From Ficedula albicollis (lineage: Eukaryota > Chordata > Aves > Passeriformes > Muscicapidae): DNA of 64,000 nucleotides. The position numbers were made by a program, and so were the translations under genes. Positions within the stretch are counted from its first letter, which is position 1; every line of letters starts with the position of its first letter. Location of the stretch: the NCBI RefSeq assembly GCF_000247815.1, contig NC_021685.1, positions 15,942,318 through 16,006,317 on the forward strand, read 5' to 3'. Of the stretch, positions 16,918 to 28,054 are shown piece after piece. A model generated the notes under the pieces. The model was given only the letters and a program-made list of their open reading frames with translations. It made no database searches and was not told where the DNA came from.

Positions 16918-17012
16918 CAGAAATATCCAAGCTGAAGAACTGAGCCCCATGGGTCTGACAGCAGATTCAATTACAACCCATGGAATTCAGTTCTCAAAGC
17001 TGAGAATAAATG
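16918..17012 (-). ncRNA. MIR146A: microRNA precursor miR-146a
   Basis: The 22-nt mature miR-146a-5p sequence occurs exactly at 16,975-16,996 on the minus strand (seed GAGAACU, ending CAUGGGUU). The opposite arm at 16,932-16,954 (ACCCATGGGGCTCAG, then TTCTTCAG) pairs with it across a loop of about 20 nt: CAGCT, AGAACTGA and CCATGGGT in the 5' arm face AGCT, TCAGTTCT and ACCCATGG in the 3' arm. The lower stem extends to CTCAGC on one side and GCTTGGATAT on the other. miR-146a is an NF-kappaB-induced repressor of IRAK1 and TRAF6 that damps Toll-like receptor and IL-1 signalling. Its position downstream of PTTG1 on the same strand agrees with the human locus. Precursor ends are estimated from the hairpin. 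It lies within a non-coding primary transcript whose exons I could not define. Confidence 0.97.
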
Positions 17013-20000
17013 GCATTCATTTTCAGACTGTCCCAGCACATGGCAGTATCTCATACTCCTGCTGGCTCTCTCCAACGCCTGGCCTTCTTCCAGGGGCTGT
17101 AAAGTAAGAGTGAAAACTTCTCTGCAGCCAAATCAGCTGTACCCAGACTGCAGGTCACAAACAGAATAATGGCTCCAGAACATGTGTTTTGAAAAATGAG
17201 CTATTTTATATATTCCTTTGACACCAGAAGTGGCCACACACAGAGGCACAATGTGCCCTAACACATTGCAGAATTCCTAGTAACAAAAAATAAAACAGAA
17301 CTAAAAACAAACAAACAAAAAAAAAAAAACCAAAACAACACCCAAGGAATATAACAGTAAAACATTTTGCACTTTTCTGGAAGCCTTTGAGAATTTCAAA
17401 GAGGTGAGTTGTAAACTTTCTCGTTTTTTTTTTGGTTTTTTAAAATACAACAACACAGACACAGAGGTAAAATCTTCCAGAGTCACTCAGTAATCTTGTT
17501 AACAAAATAATCCAACCAGAAGCTCAAAAGAAGGAAATCTGGCACTGGTGCAGCCCTGCAGAGTCATCAGAGTCTCTGTGGCAAAAAGGCAAGCAGAAGC
17601 CTTCAGCATCACAGCTGCACGGCTGTGTACTGACACAAGGTGTCAAATGGGAAAACCTCATCCAAAGGTGACAATCTCAGCCAAAGGCAAGTGTTCTGGA
17701 CCACAGAAAAACACTGCTCAAACATAGTGCAGGTCACAGCTGGTATCTCCCACAAAGAAACACACTGTCGCTTCTGACAAACAGAAGGGAAGTCACAAGT
17801 TTCATTAAACTACCTACCCCAAATGAGGAATTCTTGAGGAAAAATAGGTTGGATAAGATGTTGGATGATCTGTAAATTAGATGCTAGATACATATAGGAC
17901 TATATATAAGCAGCATTGGGTAAGTTATTAAAAAAATCAGATTTATTCAGAACATCTTAAAGACACTTCTTTTTGTTCCAGTGAGATGAGGTCTCAATAA
18001 AATATTTGGATGTCAAGGGGACTTCAGGTTAAATCTTTCAGCTTTAAAATCTAAATTTAAGTAAATTTACTCAACAGAATGGTTCAAATAGAATTATTTT
18101 GGTAGTAGAAGTATTTTTTTCAGTGAACAATCTTTTCTAACACCCCATGCCATTTTCCCAGCCTCACGTGCAGCCCCAGAAGTGTTGGCAGAAAAGGCAG
18201 CAGTGTGCCCATGTCTTTACAGCTGTAATTGTCTCCTCAGGCTGCTGAAGCAGTCAACAGAAATTAAAAATATACTTCTTTAACTGTTACTCTCGCTGGG
18301 AGGGAAACCTCTGAACAAACATATTTGCTAAGTAACTGCTGTGACTATCTGTCACTTGACTCTGTGAGACAGGAAAGAAAAATCAAATTAACAAAAGTAA
18401 CATCTTGCTAAGGCCCTCAAATAGGACAAAACTTCATCTGCAACTTTAAAATAAGAGGTACTGGAGCAATAAACTTTGCTTTTCTGATATTTCTAATTTG
18501 TCACTAGAATACTGCTCGCTAAGGTCACTGCTGACTTAATTAAGCAAGGCCTCCAGTAGCAGTGTGGCATTTCCATGGCAATCCCTCTTCCAATCCCGAG
18601 CAGGAAAAACATCTAACAGTCATCAGTGGAACATCATATCTTAAAGCAGAGAAAAGGTCAGGAAGCAGAAAGGGTGGAAGCACCTATTCCTTAGGGCAGT
18701 CTCCTCATCCTATGGAAAGGTGCCTGGCATTTCCAGGACCCCAGCTGTGGACACAGCTTTGGTGCTCAGCATTGCACAGTCAGGCACACAGTGACCAGGG
18801 AAAATATGAACTATCCCTCCATGAAACACAGCACAAGAGCTGCAGTAGCTCTGAGCTCTCCCCAGAAGAGCAGCTGAGCTTTGGGGCGCTCCCCAACCCT
18901 GGTGCCACAGGGAGCTCAACCTGAACTGCCTGCGCCCTGCCTGGATGAGCTCTGGCAGAGCTGCCTCTTCCCAGGGAGGTGGGATTGGAGAGCAGGGAGG
19001 CAGGGGAGCATGCCCTGGGGGTGCTGCACTCCCTCAGCACTCCAGGATGGACCCATCCCACAGGTGTCCCTGTGGAGGACAGAACAGCCCAGCTCTCCAG
19101 CAGCACACCTGATGTCTCAGTGAAATCCCTGAGGAAAGCTGTGGAAGGGCACATCCTCACAATTCCACACCCGTTTTCCAGGTTATCTGGCTTCACAGGT
19201 TCTCTCTCATCTTAAAAACATGATGCCAGTTTCAGCCACGTTCTGCTTTGATCCTTTATGAACTTCCCATGTGACATTCTCTGTCCTTTCACTGTCCTTC
19301 CAGGAATAATTCCCTCCCTCTGAGAACACATTTACTCAAGGATTAAATTCATGCATTTGCAAACAAGAAGACAGCCCATAAAATTATATTGTTCTGCCTT
19401 TGCAAGAGCAGTGAGGATGTGAGTCTTTTCAGCAGGCCATAAATCCACTTCTTGGAAAAACACTAATTTGTTTATTCCAGTGTATTAGTACCTCATAATT
19501 TGGTGATCTTATTACACCAGATTTAACAATTCCTACAGGACTTAATAGACAATCAGATACTAATTAATTAATTAATTAATTAATACAGATACTTAATAGA
19601 CAATCATAAAGTTTTACTGCTACAATAAAAGGCAAACCTTTTTAGAGTGATTGAATAATGTTAACTGCCTGAAGACTATTCTTCCATACATTTTCTTTTT
19701 AATTAAATATGTTTTAACAGGAAAATAACATAAAGAACATAAAGCCTTCGAGTTACTGCAATGTGTGAATTCTCTGCATTTTCCTTACCATTCTCTACTT
19801 TTATTCTCTATGCTGCCATTGCAACCCTTCTTTTTAGTAAAACATCCTTGTTTGTCCAAACATATAACCAAAGAGTGAGATTTTAATGCTTTTTAACTAG
19901 TCAATCATCTACTGCAGCTTCACATGAAATCTTGGTACTACCCAAATGAACTCATCAGGGGTAGTATTTAATTAACACAGATAGGGAACTTGAAATAAAA

Positions 20001-20688
20001 AATGAATATGGTCACAAGTCATTGGGAGTATAAAGCATCTTTTTCACCCTTATTTCATTAAATACATTTTCCCCACAGCCAGCAGAAAAATGCATGTCTC
20101 ACAGCTACACTGGCAGCTGGGTAGTTGAAACAAGAGGGTGGAATGGAAGATGAAGTTATTCCAGAGATCTGAAAGATTTTTTTAAGAAGAGGAAAGCTCA
20201 GAGCCAGAAAGGAGCTCAGTGGCACCAGAGGCAGGCAAGCACTGGAGCCCAGCAGAAGCTCCCAGGTTCAGCCGTGCTGCAGGGCAGAGCTGAAATTTCA
20301 GTGCACACCATGGGCTGAGTGCTCTGCAGAGCTGGAATCTCCTGCAGGGGAGTTCTGCTGTGTGGGCAGACCTGCAGCAGGTCCAGATCAGCCTCACGCT
20401 GCGAAAACCTCTGCCCGGAGTCACGAACCCAGAGCTCAACCTTAAAAACACAAACGTTTGGTCTTCTCCATTTAAAAATTACCCATTGCTTTGATTTCAT
20501 CCTGGCCCACCTTCTCCCACTCAGCCAGGGCAGGCAGCCTCATTTGCTCTCCAGAGTAATTCCAGTTCCTGTAGGAGCTGCCTGCTGTGCTGGGCTGTGG
20601 GGAGCCTGCCCTGCCCTCACACCAAAAACAATCACACCCCTTCTACACCGAAGGTCTCCTTCCATCATTCCCATTCTCAGCAGAGCAG
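17013..20688. other. Non-coding region upstream of MIR146A
   Basis: AT-rich, without a supported coding exon. It may carry part of the MIR146A primary transcript. A-rich tracts occur at 17,300-17,340. Frames at 18.5-19.2 kb are short, overlap on both strands and carry no recognised domain. Confidence 0.55.
19561..19584 (+). repeat. (TAAT)6 microsatellite
   Basis: Six TAAT units flanked on both sides by acttaatagacaatca, a short direct repeat of the bordering sequence. Confidence 0.85.
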
Positions 20689-21053
20689 CTCTGCCACAGA
20701 GTAGGGATCCATAAGAAAGTACTCTGGTGCTTAGCTACAAGGCAAACACTGCCCATACCCTAACTTTAAATATTGTTAATGCCTCCCAGCACGGCTCATA
20801 TGCAAATTTACAGGCAGAGTGCTCGCATACAAATGATCTTTCTGTGCTCTGTAAAGAAAACATGTTCACCCCTCTGCCACAGAGTAGGGATCCATAAGAA
20901 AGTACTCTGGTGCTTAGCTACAAGGCAAACACTGCCCATACCCTAACTTTAAATATTGTTAATGCCTCCCAGCACGGCTCATATGCAAATTTACAGGCAG
21001 AGTGCTCGCATACAAATGATCTTTCTGTGCTCTGTAAAGAAAACATGTTCACC
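20689..21053 (+). repeat. Direct tandem duplication, 183-bp unit
   Basis: Copy 1 is 20,689-20,871 and copy 2 is 20,872-21,053, essentially identical and abutting (ctctgccacagagtaggg through acatgttcaccc). Each copy carries one octamer ATGCAAAT (20,800-20,807 and 20,983-20,990), the binding motif of POU factors such as OCT1/OCT2. Whether the motif acts is unknown. Confidence 0.9.
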
Positions 21054-21153
21054 CACGAAAAACCAAAGGCCAAACAAAGCCTCACAGAAGCTTTGCTCCT
21101 GATCACGAAAAACCAAAGGCCAAACAAAGCCTCACCTAAGCTTTGCTCCTGAG
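21054..21153 (+). repeat. Direct tandem duplication, 50-bp unit
   Basis: Two copies of a unit beginning cacgaaaaaccaaaggcc and ending aagctttgctcctga, differing at about two or three bases (cacagaag versus cacctaag). It follows the 183-bp duplication immediately. Confidence 0.9.
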
Positions 21154-22583
21154 TTCTGCCAGTATCAGACAGCTCACATCAGACACAGACACACTGGTGT
21201 CAAGCACACCTGCTCCAAGGTGACCCCAAACCGGTGAAGACCACAGACAACGCCAGATGAAGATCCCTGCAGGGTGAAGAATGGAGCAGCTCCACAACAC
21301 CTTTGGCCCTGCAACTACACAGACACTTTCACTGCTCCCACACCACAGAGAAAAGTTTGGGTTTTTTAAAATAATCTGGATTGGTTAAATCCTATATGAA
21401 AAAAAAAAAAAAATCCATCTCATGATGAATCAGATTAGCCCAAACACATACCTTGGGTTTTCCAGAAACAAGTGCATTTATCCCCAGAATGCTTTCTGGA
21501 ACTTCCAGTTATTTTCTGTCTGCATTTTTAGTTTTAAGAGATTGTTACATTTCTATTGCCAATATCTATTCTACAAATAAAAAACATTCAATTTCTTCTG
21601 CTATAGAATTATTCCACTCTGCTTATCTTGAGGTTCAGTTCTCTTGTCTCCATTTTAATCACATTTTCCAACACAGTACTTTGTGCGACAAACCATTTTC
21701 CCTCATGGAAGATAAAAATGATTGCATATTCCATTTCATTTTCTGACCTAGAACTTACTGATTTTTTTCTGCATTTTTTCACTAAATTGGAGAAAGAATA
21801 CATGGCAAAATACACACTAGGTATAAATCACTAAGAAAAACAACATTTACACCATCAGCCATCTCTATACATTACAGCTAGTAAAAACACTAGTATCAAA
21901 GTGCATAATGAAAAGTTATTTCCTATTTTTAAAAAGTTCTGGCTAACAGCAATAATAATAAAGACTTCTAATACTAAGTATTGTTTTTAGTAATCACTAT
22001 ACCATTTACTTACAGTGTAGTTACAATATATATAATTTCATTTATACTCAGCCATGATAAGCCACAGCCCTGGAGACAATTTCAGCAAGCTTTACATATT
22101 GAAAAATACAAACTTTTGTGGGCTCCACGTTCTGGCTTTTTTTTTTTTTATATACTTTCAGATGACAGGATGAAACTTAGTGTGAAGAATGTAGCAGTCT
22201 AAAGCCCATGTTCTGCACATTGACACAATGCAGTAACAGCTGTACTAACAGCTGTAAGAAACTGGAAATCCAATATTCAGTGTGCTAACAAGGGCAATGA
22301 GAACTGAGATGTTAAAGCCCTTGCAACTGAACTCAACCTCTACCTATTCCTTCTAATTTCAGCAATAAAATTTTACTGTCACCAAACAAGAAGTTTCACA
22401 CCAGTTGGCTGAGGACAAAGGAAAAGTTCCAACTCTTTGAACACAGAGCTGTCCCAGACCCAGTGACAATTCCTTCCTCCATCAGGATACCTGTAACTGT
22501 GCCCAGGGCAGATGCTGGGGGTGACATGTGCTGTCTCCAGCAGGGTGGTAACTGTTCAGCTGAACTAATTCCTGATAAATGTA
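21154..22583. other. Non-coding DNA
   Basis: AT-rich; no gene or named repeat recognised. Confidence 0.55.
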
Positions 22584-22798
22584 GTGGAACAAAGCGAGCT
22601 CAAAATGACTGGTCAGTCAGTATGTTTCAGAAATAACCCAAAATAGGAAGATATAAAAAACAAACTGGTCAGTCAGTATGTTTCAGAAATAACCCCAAAT
22701 AGGAAGATATAAAAAAGAGTGGAACAAAGCGAGCTCAAAATGACTGGTCAGTCAGTATGTTTCAGAAATAACCCCAAATAGGAAGATATAAAAAAGAG
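22584..22798 (+). repeat. Nested direct repeats, about 76-bp unit, three copies
   Basis: Two full units start gtggaacaaagcgagctc (about 22,584 and 22,720) and a partial unit starts actggtcagtcagtatg (about 22,665). Copies differ by one base in ataaccc(a/c)aaatagg. The pattern is again direct and almost exact. Confidence 0.85.
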
Positions 22799-24529
22799 TA
22801 AACAGGAGAGAGAATTCCTTCCCAATTTACACATTCTTAATAATTCAAGAGTACTGGCAATGTTTCCTCTGTTTAAAGTACACAGGTATTTACAATACTT
22901 GTCACTACATAACTACTAGACTATATTACTGATAAAAAAATGGCTACACTCTGTATAAGCAGTTAAAAAACAAACAGGAAAACGTTAATTAATCACCTTT
23001 TGTAACCCTCCCATTATTAAAAAAAGGAATGTGATCATCACAAGGAATGTGATAACAAGGACTTTACTTGGAGAAGCACACTGTAATAAACAACTGCAAA
23101 GTTAGTGATCCACTAGAAGCCAGAGATTTCTTCAAGCAGGTTTTTTTATATAAACACTTAAAATACAAAAGGTTGCTGTATTTATATTGTAACTATACTG
23201 CAGTTACTGAAAATAAAGTGTTCTATGAAGAGCAAAGAAACTTTCAATACGTGTGTGGTTCGTTTCAATACTAACTCACTGAAATAAACTAGTGCAATAT
23301 TAGAATAATGAAACAGCTCGAGCAGTGTGGAACTGGCCCCCATCAGCTCAGAGGTACCTGACAGTGTGAGAGCAAAGAACTGTCACCTCCTTAAGGTACC
23401 TTGGCCCTGCATCTCTTCCCATGAGTGGCTCAGCCCAGTGAACACTGCTGCCACAGCCCAGACACCAGCCCGTGGTCCATTGTGTTGAGAAGATGAAAAA
23501 CCGGGGGTCAGTTTCTGGAGGCTTCCAGGCACTGCCAGCAGGTGCACACGGCTCCTTCTTGGGCATGAGAAATGTCCAAGACTTTTGTTCTGAAGGGCAT
23601 CCATTAGCAAAGGCTGAGGAACTCTCCCCTACAGCCAGCCTGTGGGCCCCTGGTGTTTTCCCCGGGATACACTCACAGCCTGTTCAAAAATTTACATCTT
23701 GTTCTCCTTGAATTCGTCACATCTCATTTCAAAGAAAATAATATAGGTATTATTTAGATTCAATATGATCCCATCCAGAATACTTAGGCAAGCATGTTGA
23801 CTACAACTAATTATTCCATTAATAATTTAAGATCACTTGAGTTGCCAATTAGGACTTGGATACCCAGTGTATGTTAAAGATTTAAATACAGCTTTGAATA
23901 AATTTTTTCAGACTTCTCCTTGATGAATCCCTCAAGATCATCCCAAGTAGTCATTGATATATTTGAAACCTCTGTCTTGCAAAAGAGTCCCCACTAGAAC
24001 CCTAGTGCTATGCAGGCAATCCTCAAATTCTCTCTCCCCAGGAACTCCAAGCCCTGCTTATCCAGCAACTGTTTTAAAAGCTGGGAAGCCCTGTCCACAA
24101 AGCAAATTTAAATGGTGTCCAGTTATTTGAAAAGCTGCAGAAGAGAGAGCAGCTGGATTTGCTCATGAAATTAGGGAATTAGTTCAACAATGATAAACAA
24201 AATCTATTTCAATCATGAAAACTGGTGTTCATCCTCTCTTTTGGGAAAAGATGGATTGTGTGTTCATTTTGACTGATAAAAAGGTATTTTTAAGAGACCA
24301 GAAACTGTTATCACCAAAATAATTCACATTTTCATCACCATTTCCCACAGAAAAACATTCATTTAAACATTCTCCCAGATGAAGATTAAATGCAACCAAA
24401 GCTGTGGCAATTAATATTTTTTTTTAATTTGCTAACCAAAAGGAAGAAAAAGAAATCAAAATAAAAACTGTCATTTGACTAAATCTGGAATAATTTTTAA
24501 AAATTATTTTCTGAAAATAAAATACATAC
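22799..24529. other. Non-coding DNA
   Basis: AT-rich; no gene recognised. Short frames near 23.4-23.7 kb overlap on both strands and are not supported. Confidence 0.55.
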
Positions 24530-25020
24530 ATTTGAGATACATTAGATAATATATTTTGGGCTAAAACAAAAAAAAATACTACTTCTTTTGCCATTATTAT
24601 TTTTGCATGTGAGCAATTAAGAAAATGCAAACAGTTTTTTTAAGAAAAATCTAATCATGCTAGTGAAGGGAGGGGAACTGCCTTAACCTGCAAGCTCCAG
24701 AAACCCTTCCCTGCACCAACCCAACAGGGAATTCCTTGGAAATTCCATGCAAGCTCCAGAAACCCTTCCCTGCACCAACAGGGAATTCCTTGGAAATTCC
24801 GATTTGAGATACATTAGATAATATATTTTGGGCTAAAACAAAAAAAAATACTACTTCTTTTGCCATTATTATTTTTGCATGTGAGCAATTAAGAAAATGC
24901 AAACAGTTTTTTTAAGAAAAATCTAATCATGCTAGTGAAGGGAGGGGAACTGCCTTAACCTGCAAGCTCCAGAAACCCTTCCCTGCACCAACCCAACAGG
25001 GAATTCCTTGGAAATTCCAT
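24530..25020 (+). repeat. Direct duplication (272-bp spacing) with nested 57-bp repeats
   Basis: The segment beginning atttgagatacattagat recurs 272 bp further on (24,531 and 24,803). Inside it a unit of about 57 bp (gcaagctccagaaaccc through ttggaaattcc) occurs three times, at about 24,692, 24,749 and 24,962. Copies are nearly identical, with a 5-bp ccaac insertion in two of the three. Confidence 0.9.
24727..25018. promoter_or_regulatory. Three paired kappaB-like motifs
   Basis: Each nested repeat ends in GGGAATTCCTTGGAAATTCC, that is GGGAATTCC followed 2 bp later by GGAAATTCC: 24,727-24,746, 24,781-24,800 and 24,999-25,018. The second motif reads TGGAATTTCC on the minus strand, the form of kappaB site known from IL-8. 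They lie about 7.7-8 kb upstream of MIR146A, a known NF-kappaB target. Function is inference from motif and position only; copy number depends on the duplications being real. Confidence 0.3.
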
Positions 25021-27113
25021 GACAGGAGAGTGGCAATTTCTTCATCCCTTTTTTTCCATGCTGCAAAGCAAAATTTGGTGCTTAGATAATCTAGAAGCAC
25101 ATGCAAGAAATAAAAATAAACCCCTTCAAAAAAGTACAGAATTGGTGTGAAAGAAAACCAGGGATAGCCAGTCAAACTCTTCTGTTACAATCAAACATTG
25201 CAGTTTCTAAATCAGCAGCATTTGATGAAAAGAAAAAAAATACATACATCAATTAACTCACATCCCCTCCCCATTTAAAATGGGTTAAGATACCAATTTA
25301 AAAGAAAAAAATGAATATATATAAATCAGAATTCAAGGAAAATATTAATGCACATAATGATATCACCACCCCTTATTTCTGAATTCCATTGGATTTGGAA
25401 TAAAGTCACAACAGCAATAGAACAAAAAGAGAAAGAATACCTGTGCAGTGGAGAGAAGCACTAGAAAATGTGCAGTATTTAAAAGTCATTCTAAATTTCT
25501 CATCACTTTAGCATAAATATAACTCAAAGTTACTTCAAAGACTTGACATTCATTATGTTGCATTTACAGAATGTAAATCCATCAAAGCTGACAGAACTAT
25601 CCTGGTTTAAAAATGGAGGAATTGAGGAAGAAGTTGACATTTTGATTCAATCTTTAATATGCAAATTACCTTTCACGTATACAAAGTGTACTGGCACTCA
25701 GGCAGAAAACAAGCATAGTAAATCTTAGTAAGTCATAGTAAAGCTGGTTTTTTTTTTTGGCTCTTACTCACAGTGGAATCCCCAAAATTCATTTTATTTT
25801 ATTTTTTTTCCCACTCTTCAGCTTTTTGTCTTCCATTTTCCTTCCTCCTCTTCAATCACCACAGGTTGGCATCTCTTGTTTTCTGTTTTACATCACTCCA
25901 CTCTGCTCTCTGCAGTGGAAAGGCAGACAGACAGCAGGGACAGAAACACTGCTGGCCCAAGGGAACCTCCTCAGGTTCCCACACCCTGGAGGATCTGATT
26001 CTCTCTCAAAAACATTTCAACTTTATACAGGGAAGGGAGTCAAGGCTCATTTGCATGTGGGTTCATCCCATCTCTTGAGCTGGCATGTTTACAGCTCTGG
26101 AAAGTCCCTCTCTGGCTCCCTGGCTGGTAAGGAGCCTGGAAGGTGACACAGCTCTGGGTGCTGTTTATCCTCTGGATTTCGAGGCTCAGACCATGCGTGC
26201 AGAGTTAGAGACTGGAGCCAGAGAAACCCCCCCCTCCTGTGCAGGAGGAAGCTCTGGTCAGGCCCTCTGCACTTCAGCTTCCTGCCTCTACACTGCGTGG
26301 TCTCATCTGGGGAAATCCTGAAAACATCATATGCCTGATTATCTCTTCAGCTTTCAAGCACATAGTGACTCAGTTTCATTTGAATGCAGTTTTAAAGTCT
26401 AAATAAAAAGTGAGACCCCAAAGGAGGAGACATTAGACTTGCAGCCTAACATCTGTGGGAACAAAACAACGTGGCTGAAGTTTGATACCAGCATAAGCAA
26501 ATCTACGTCTCCATATCTGCACCAAGATGGTCGGAGTGTGTGTTCAGCTTATTAAAAAGGAGTGGAATTAGATGTCTGGTTAATTGACGTTTTTGTTTCT
26601 CCACAAACAGAGCAGCAGCAGCAGCAGGGATTGCTTACTCCATTCCAACCATTGTTCAACACTGACATGAGGCACAGTGTTTCCAACAGAAGGGTTGATT
26701 AAAACTCTGGTGCCCACTCCTCCCACGGGCTTTTCTGGCAAAGCTGGCAAGGGACAGGACTTGTTTTGTTCCATGTAGACTCCTATTTACCAGGCATTAG
26801 ACAGATTTTTCCAAACCCCGTTCACAGACTCAGAGCAGGTTGAGGCATTTAACTCTGCGGATTTAGCCCTGGAAACCTCCAACACTCTCCAGTTTAGATG
26901 GGTACTTTGTGAGGATTCACCCACAGGAAAGCACACCCTCCCCACTGGTTTTCTTCATCCCAGTCAGACCAGAGGACTTTTCTAGGATACATTCCAGGAG
27001 GTTCTCCTTCACACACAACTTCTGAAGACAAAGAAAAGCTCTCCATCTATAAGTCTGGAAGCAACTAGGAACATTTTCCCAAGAATTCCATGTCTGCAAG
27101 CAGAGAGAGCACG
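25021..27113. other. Non-coding DNA upstream of MIR146A
   Basis: No coding exon supported. It includes a pyrimidine-rich stretch at 25,745-25,860 and the motif pair listed at 26,049-26,108. Confidence 0.5.
26049..26108. promoter_or_regulatory. Octamer plus canonical kappaB motif
   Basis: ATTTGCAT (reverse of ATGCAAAT) at 26,049-26,056 and GGAAAGTCCC at 26,099-26,108, whose minus-strand reading GGGACTTTCC is the classical immunoglobulin-kappa NF-kappaB site. The two are about 43 bp apart. The pair lies about 9.1 kb upstream of MIR146A in its transcription direction, a plausible promoter or enhancer. A ten-base match can arise by chance, so this is a candidate only. Confidence 0.35.
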
Positions 27114-27114
27114 C

Positions 27115-27440
27115 TCCCAGCACAAAAAAAAAAAAAAAAAAAAAAAAAAACCCCCCCCCCCCCTCCCAGCACAAAAAAAAAAAAAAAAACAAACCTGTAT
27201 AAAATACTTTCCATGACAGCTCTGATGTTTTCTGCTGCATTCACCCCAATACTTACCATAAAAGCATGCACATGTATGTATCAGCTACCTTGGAGAAGAG
27301 GAAAAAAAAAAAAAAAAAAAAAAAACAACCTGTATAAAATACTTTCCATGACATCTCTGATGTTTTCTGCTGCATTCACCCCAAGACTTACCATAAAAGC
27401 ATGCACATGTATGTATCAGCTACCTTGGAGAAGAGGAAAA
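27115..27440 (+). repeat. A-run/C-run junction with duplicated flanks
   Basis: A27 (27,124-27,150) runs straight into C14 (27,151-27,164), after which the sequence that preceded the A-run (tcccagcac then poly-A) is repeated. A second unit (aacctgtataaaatactttcc to gagaagagg, about 133 bp) then occurs twice, at 27,192 and 27,327, separated by another poly-A run, with two or three base differences. The C-run plus repeated flank resembles, in miniature, the large poly-C blocks. Confidence 0.85.
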
Positions 27441-27930
27441 TTTGAAAGATATTTCTTATTAATAACCACATTCCTCTGAGTGAGTACAGAAGTTCAGGCT
27501 GTCCATACTCAGGGAAGGAATAGGTGCCATCTTTTGTTTCATCCTAAGATCTGGTTTACAGGTCTTCAACTAGGCTAATACACAAGTTATAATTCACTAG
27601 AGCAGAGGTTTCAGACACAAAACCACTCACCATTTTAATATCCACATCAAAATATATACCAAAGATCCCAAAAGCATGTGAAACGGATTGTGCTTTTCAG
27701 CAGCATGAGAGATCTGATGGGCTAAAAAAATACCATTGTCTGAGCTCTCAGATGCTGCCCTGGGCCACATTTGCACAGAGAGAAGGCAAGGCTCTAGTAG
27801 GACTTGTCAATAAGGATGCTTAAATGAATTGGAATGAGCCATTGCACAGGAAGAGAGGAAAAGTGAAATTCAGCTGTGTTTGCAGTGCTCACTTGAACAG
27901 CTTTCAAATGCCTCCTCACTCTAGTCTCAG

Positions 27931-28054
27931 ATTTAAAAACTTCTTCGTAAAAGACACTGAACTAAATAAATATATTCCCTGCTGGGCAGTACGTCATTTA
28001 AAAACTTCTTCGTAAAAGACACTGAACTAAATAAATATATTCCCTGCTGGGCAG
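27931..28054 (+). repeat. Direct duplication, 59-bp copies 65 bp apart
   Basis: atttaaaaacttcttcgtaa through ccctgctgggcag at 27,931-27,989 is repeated exactly at 27,996-28,054. Confidence 0.9.
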
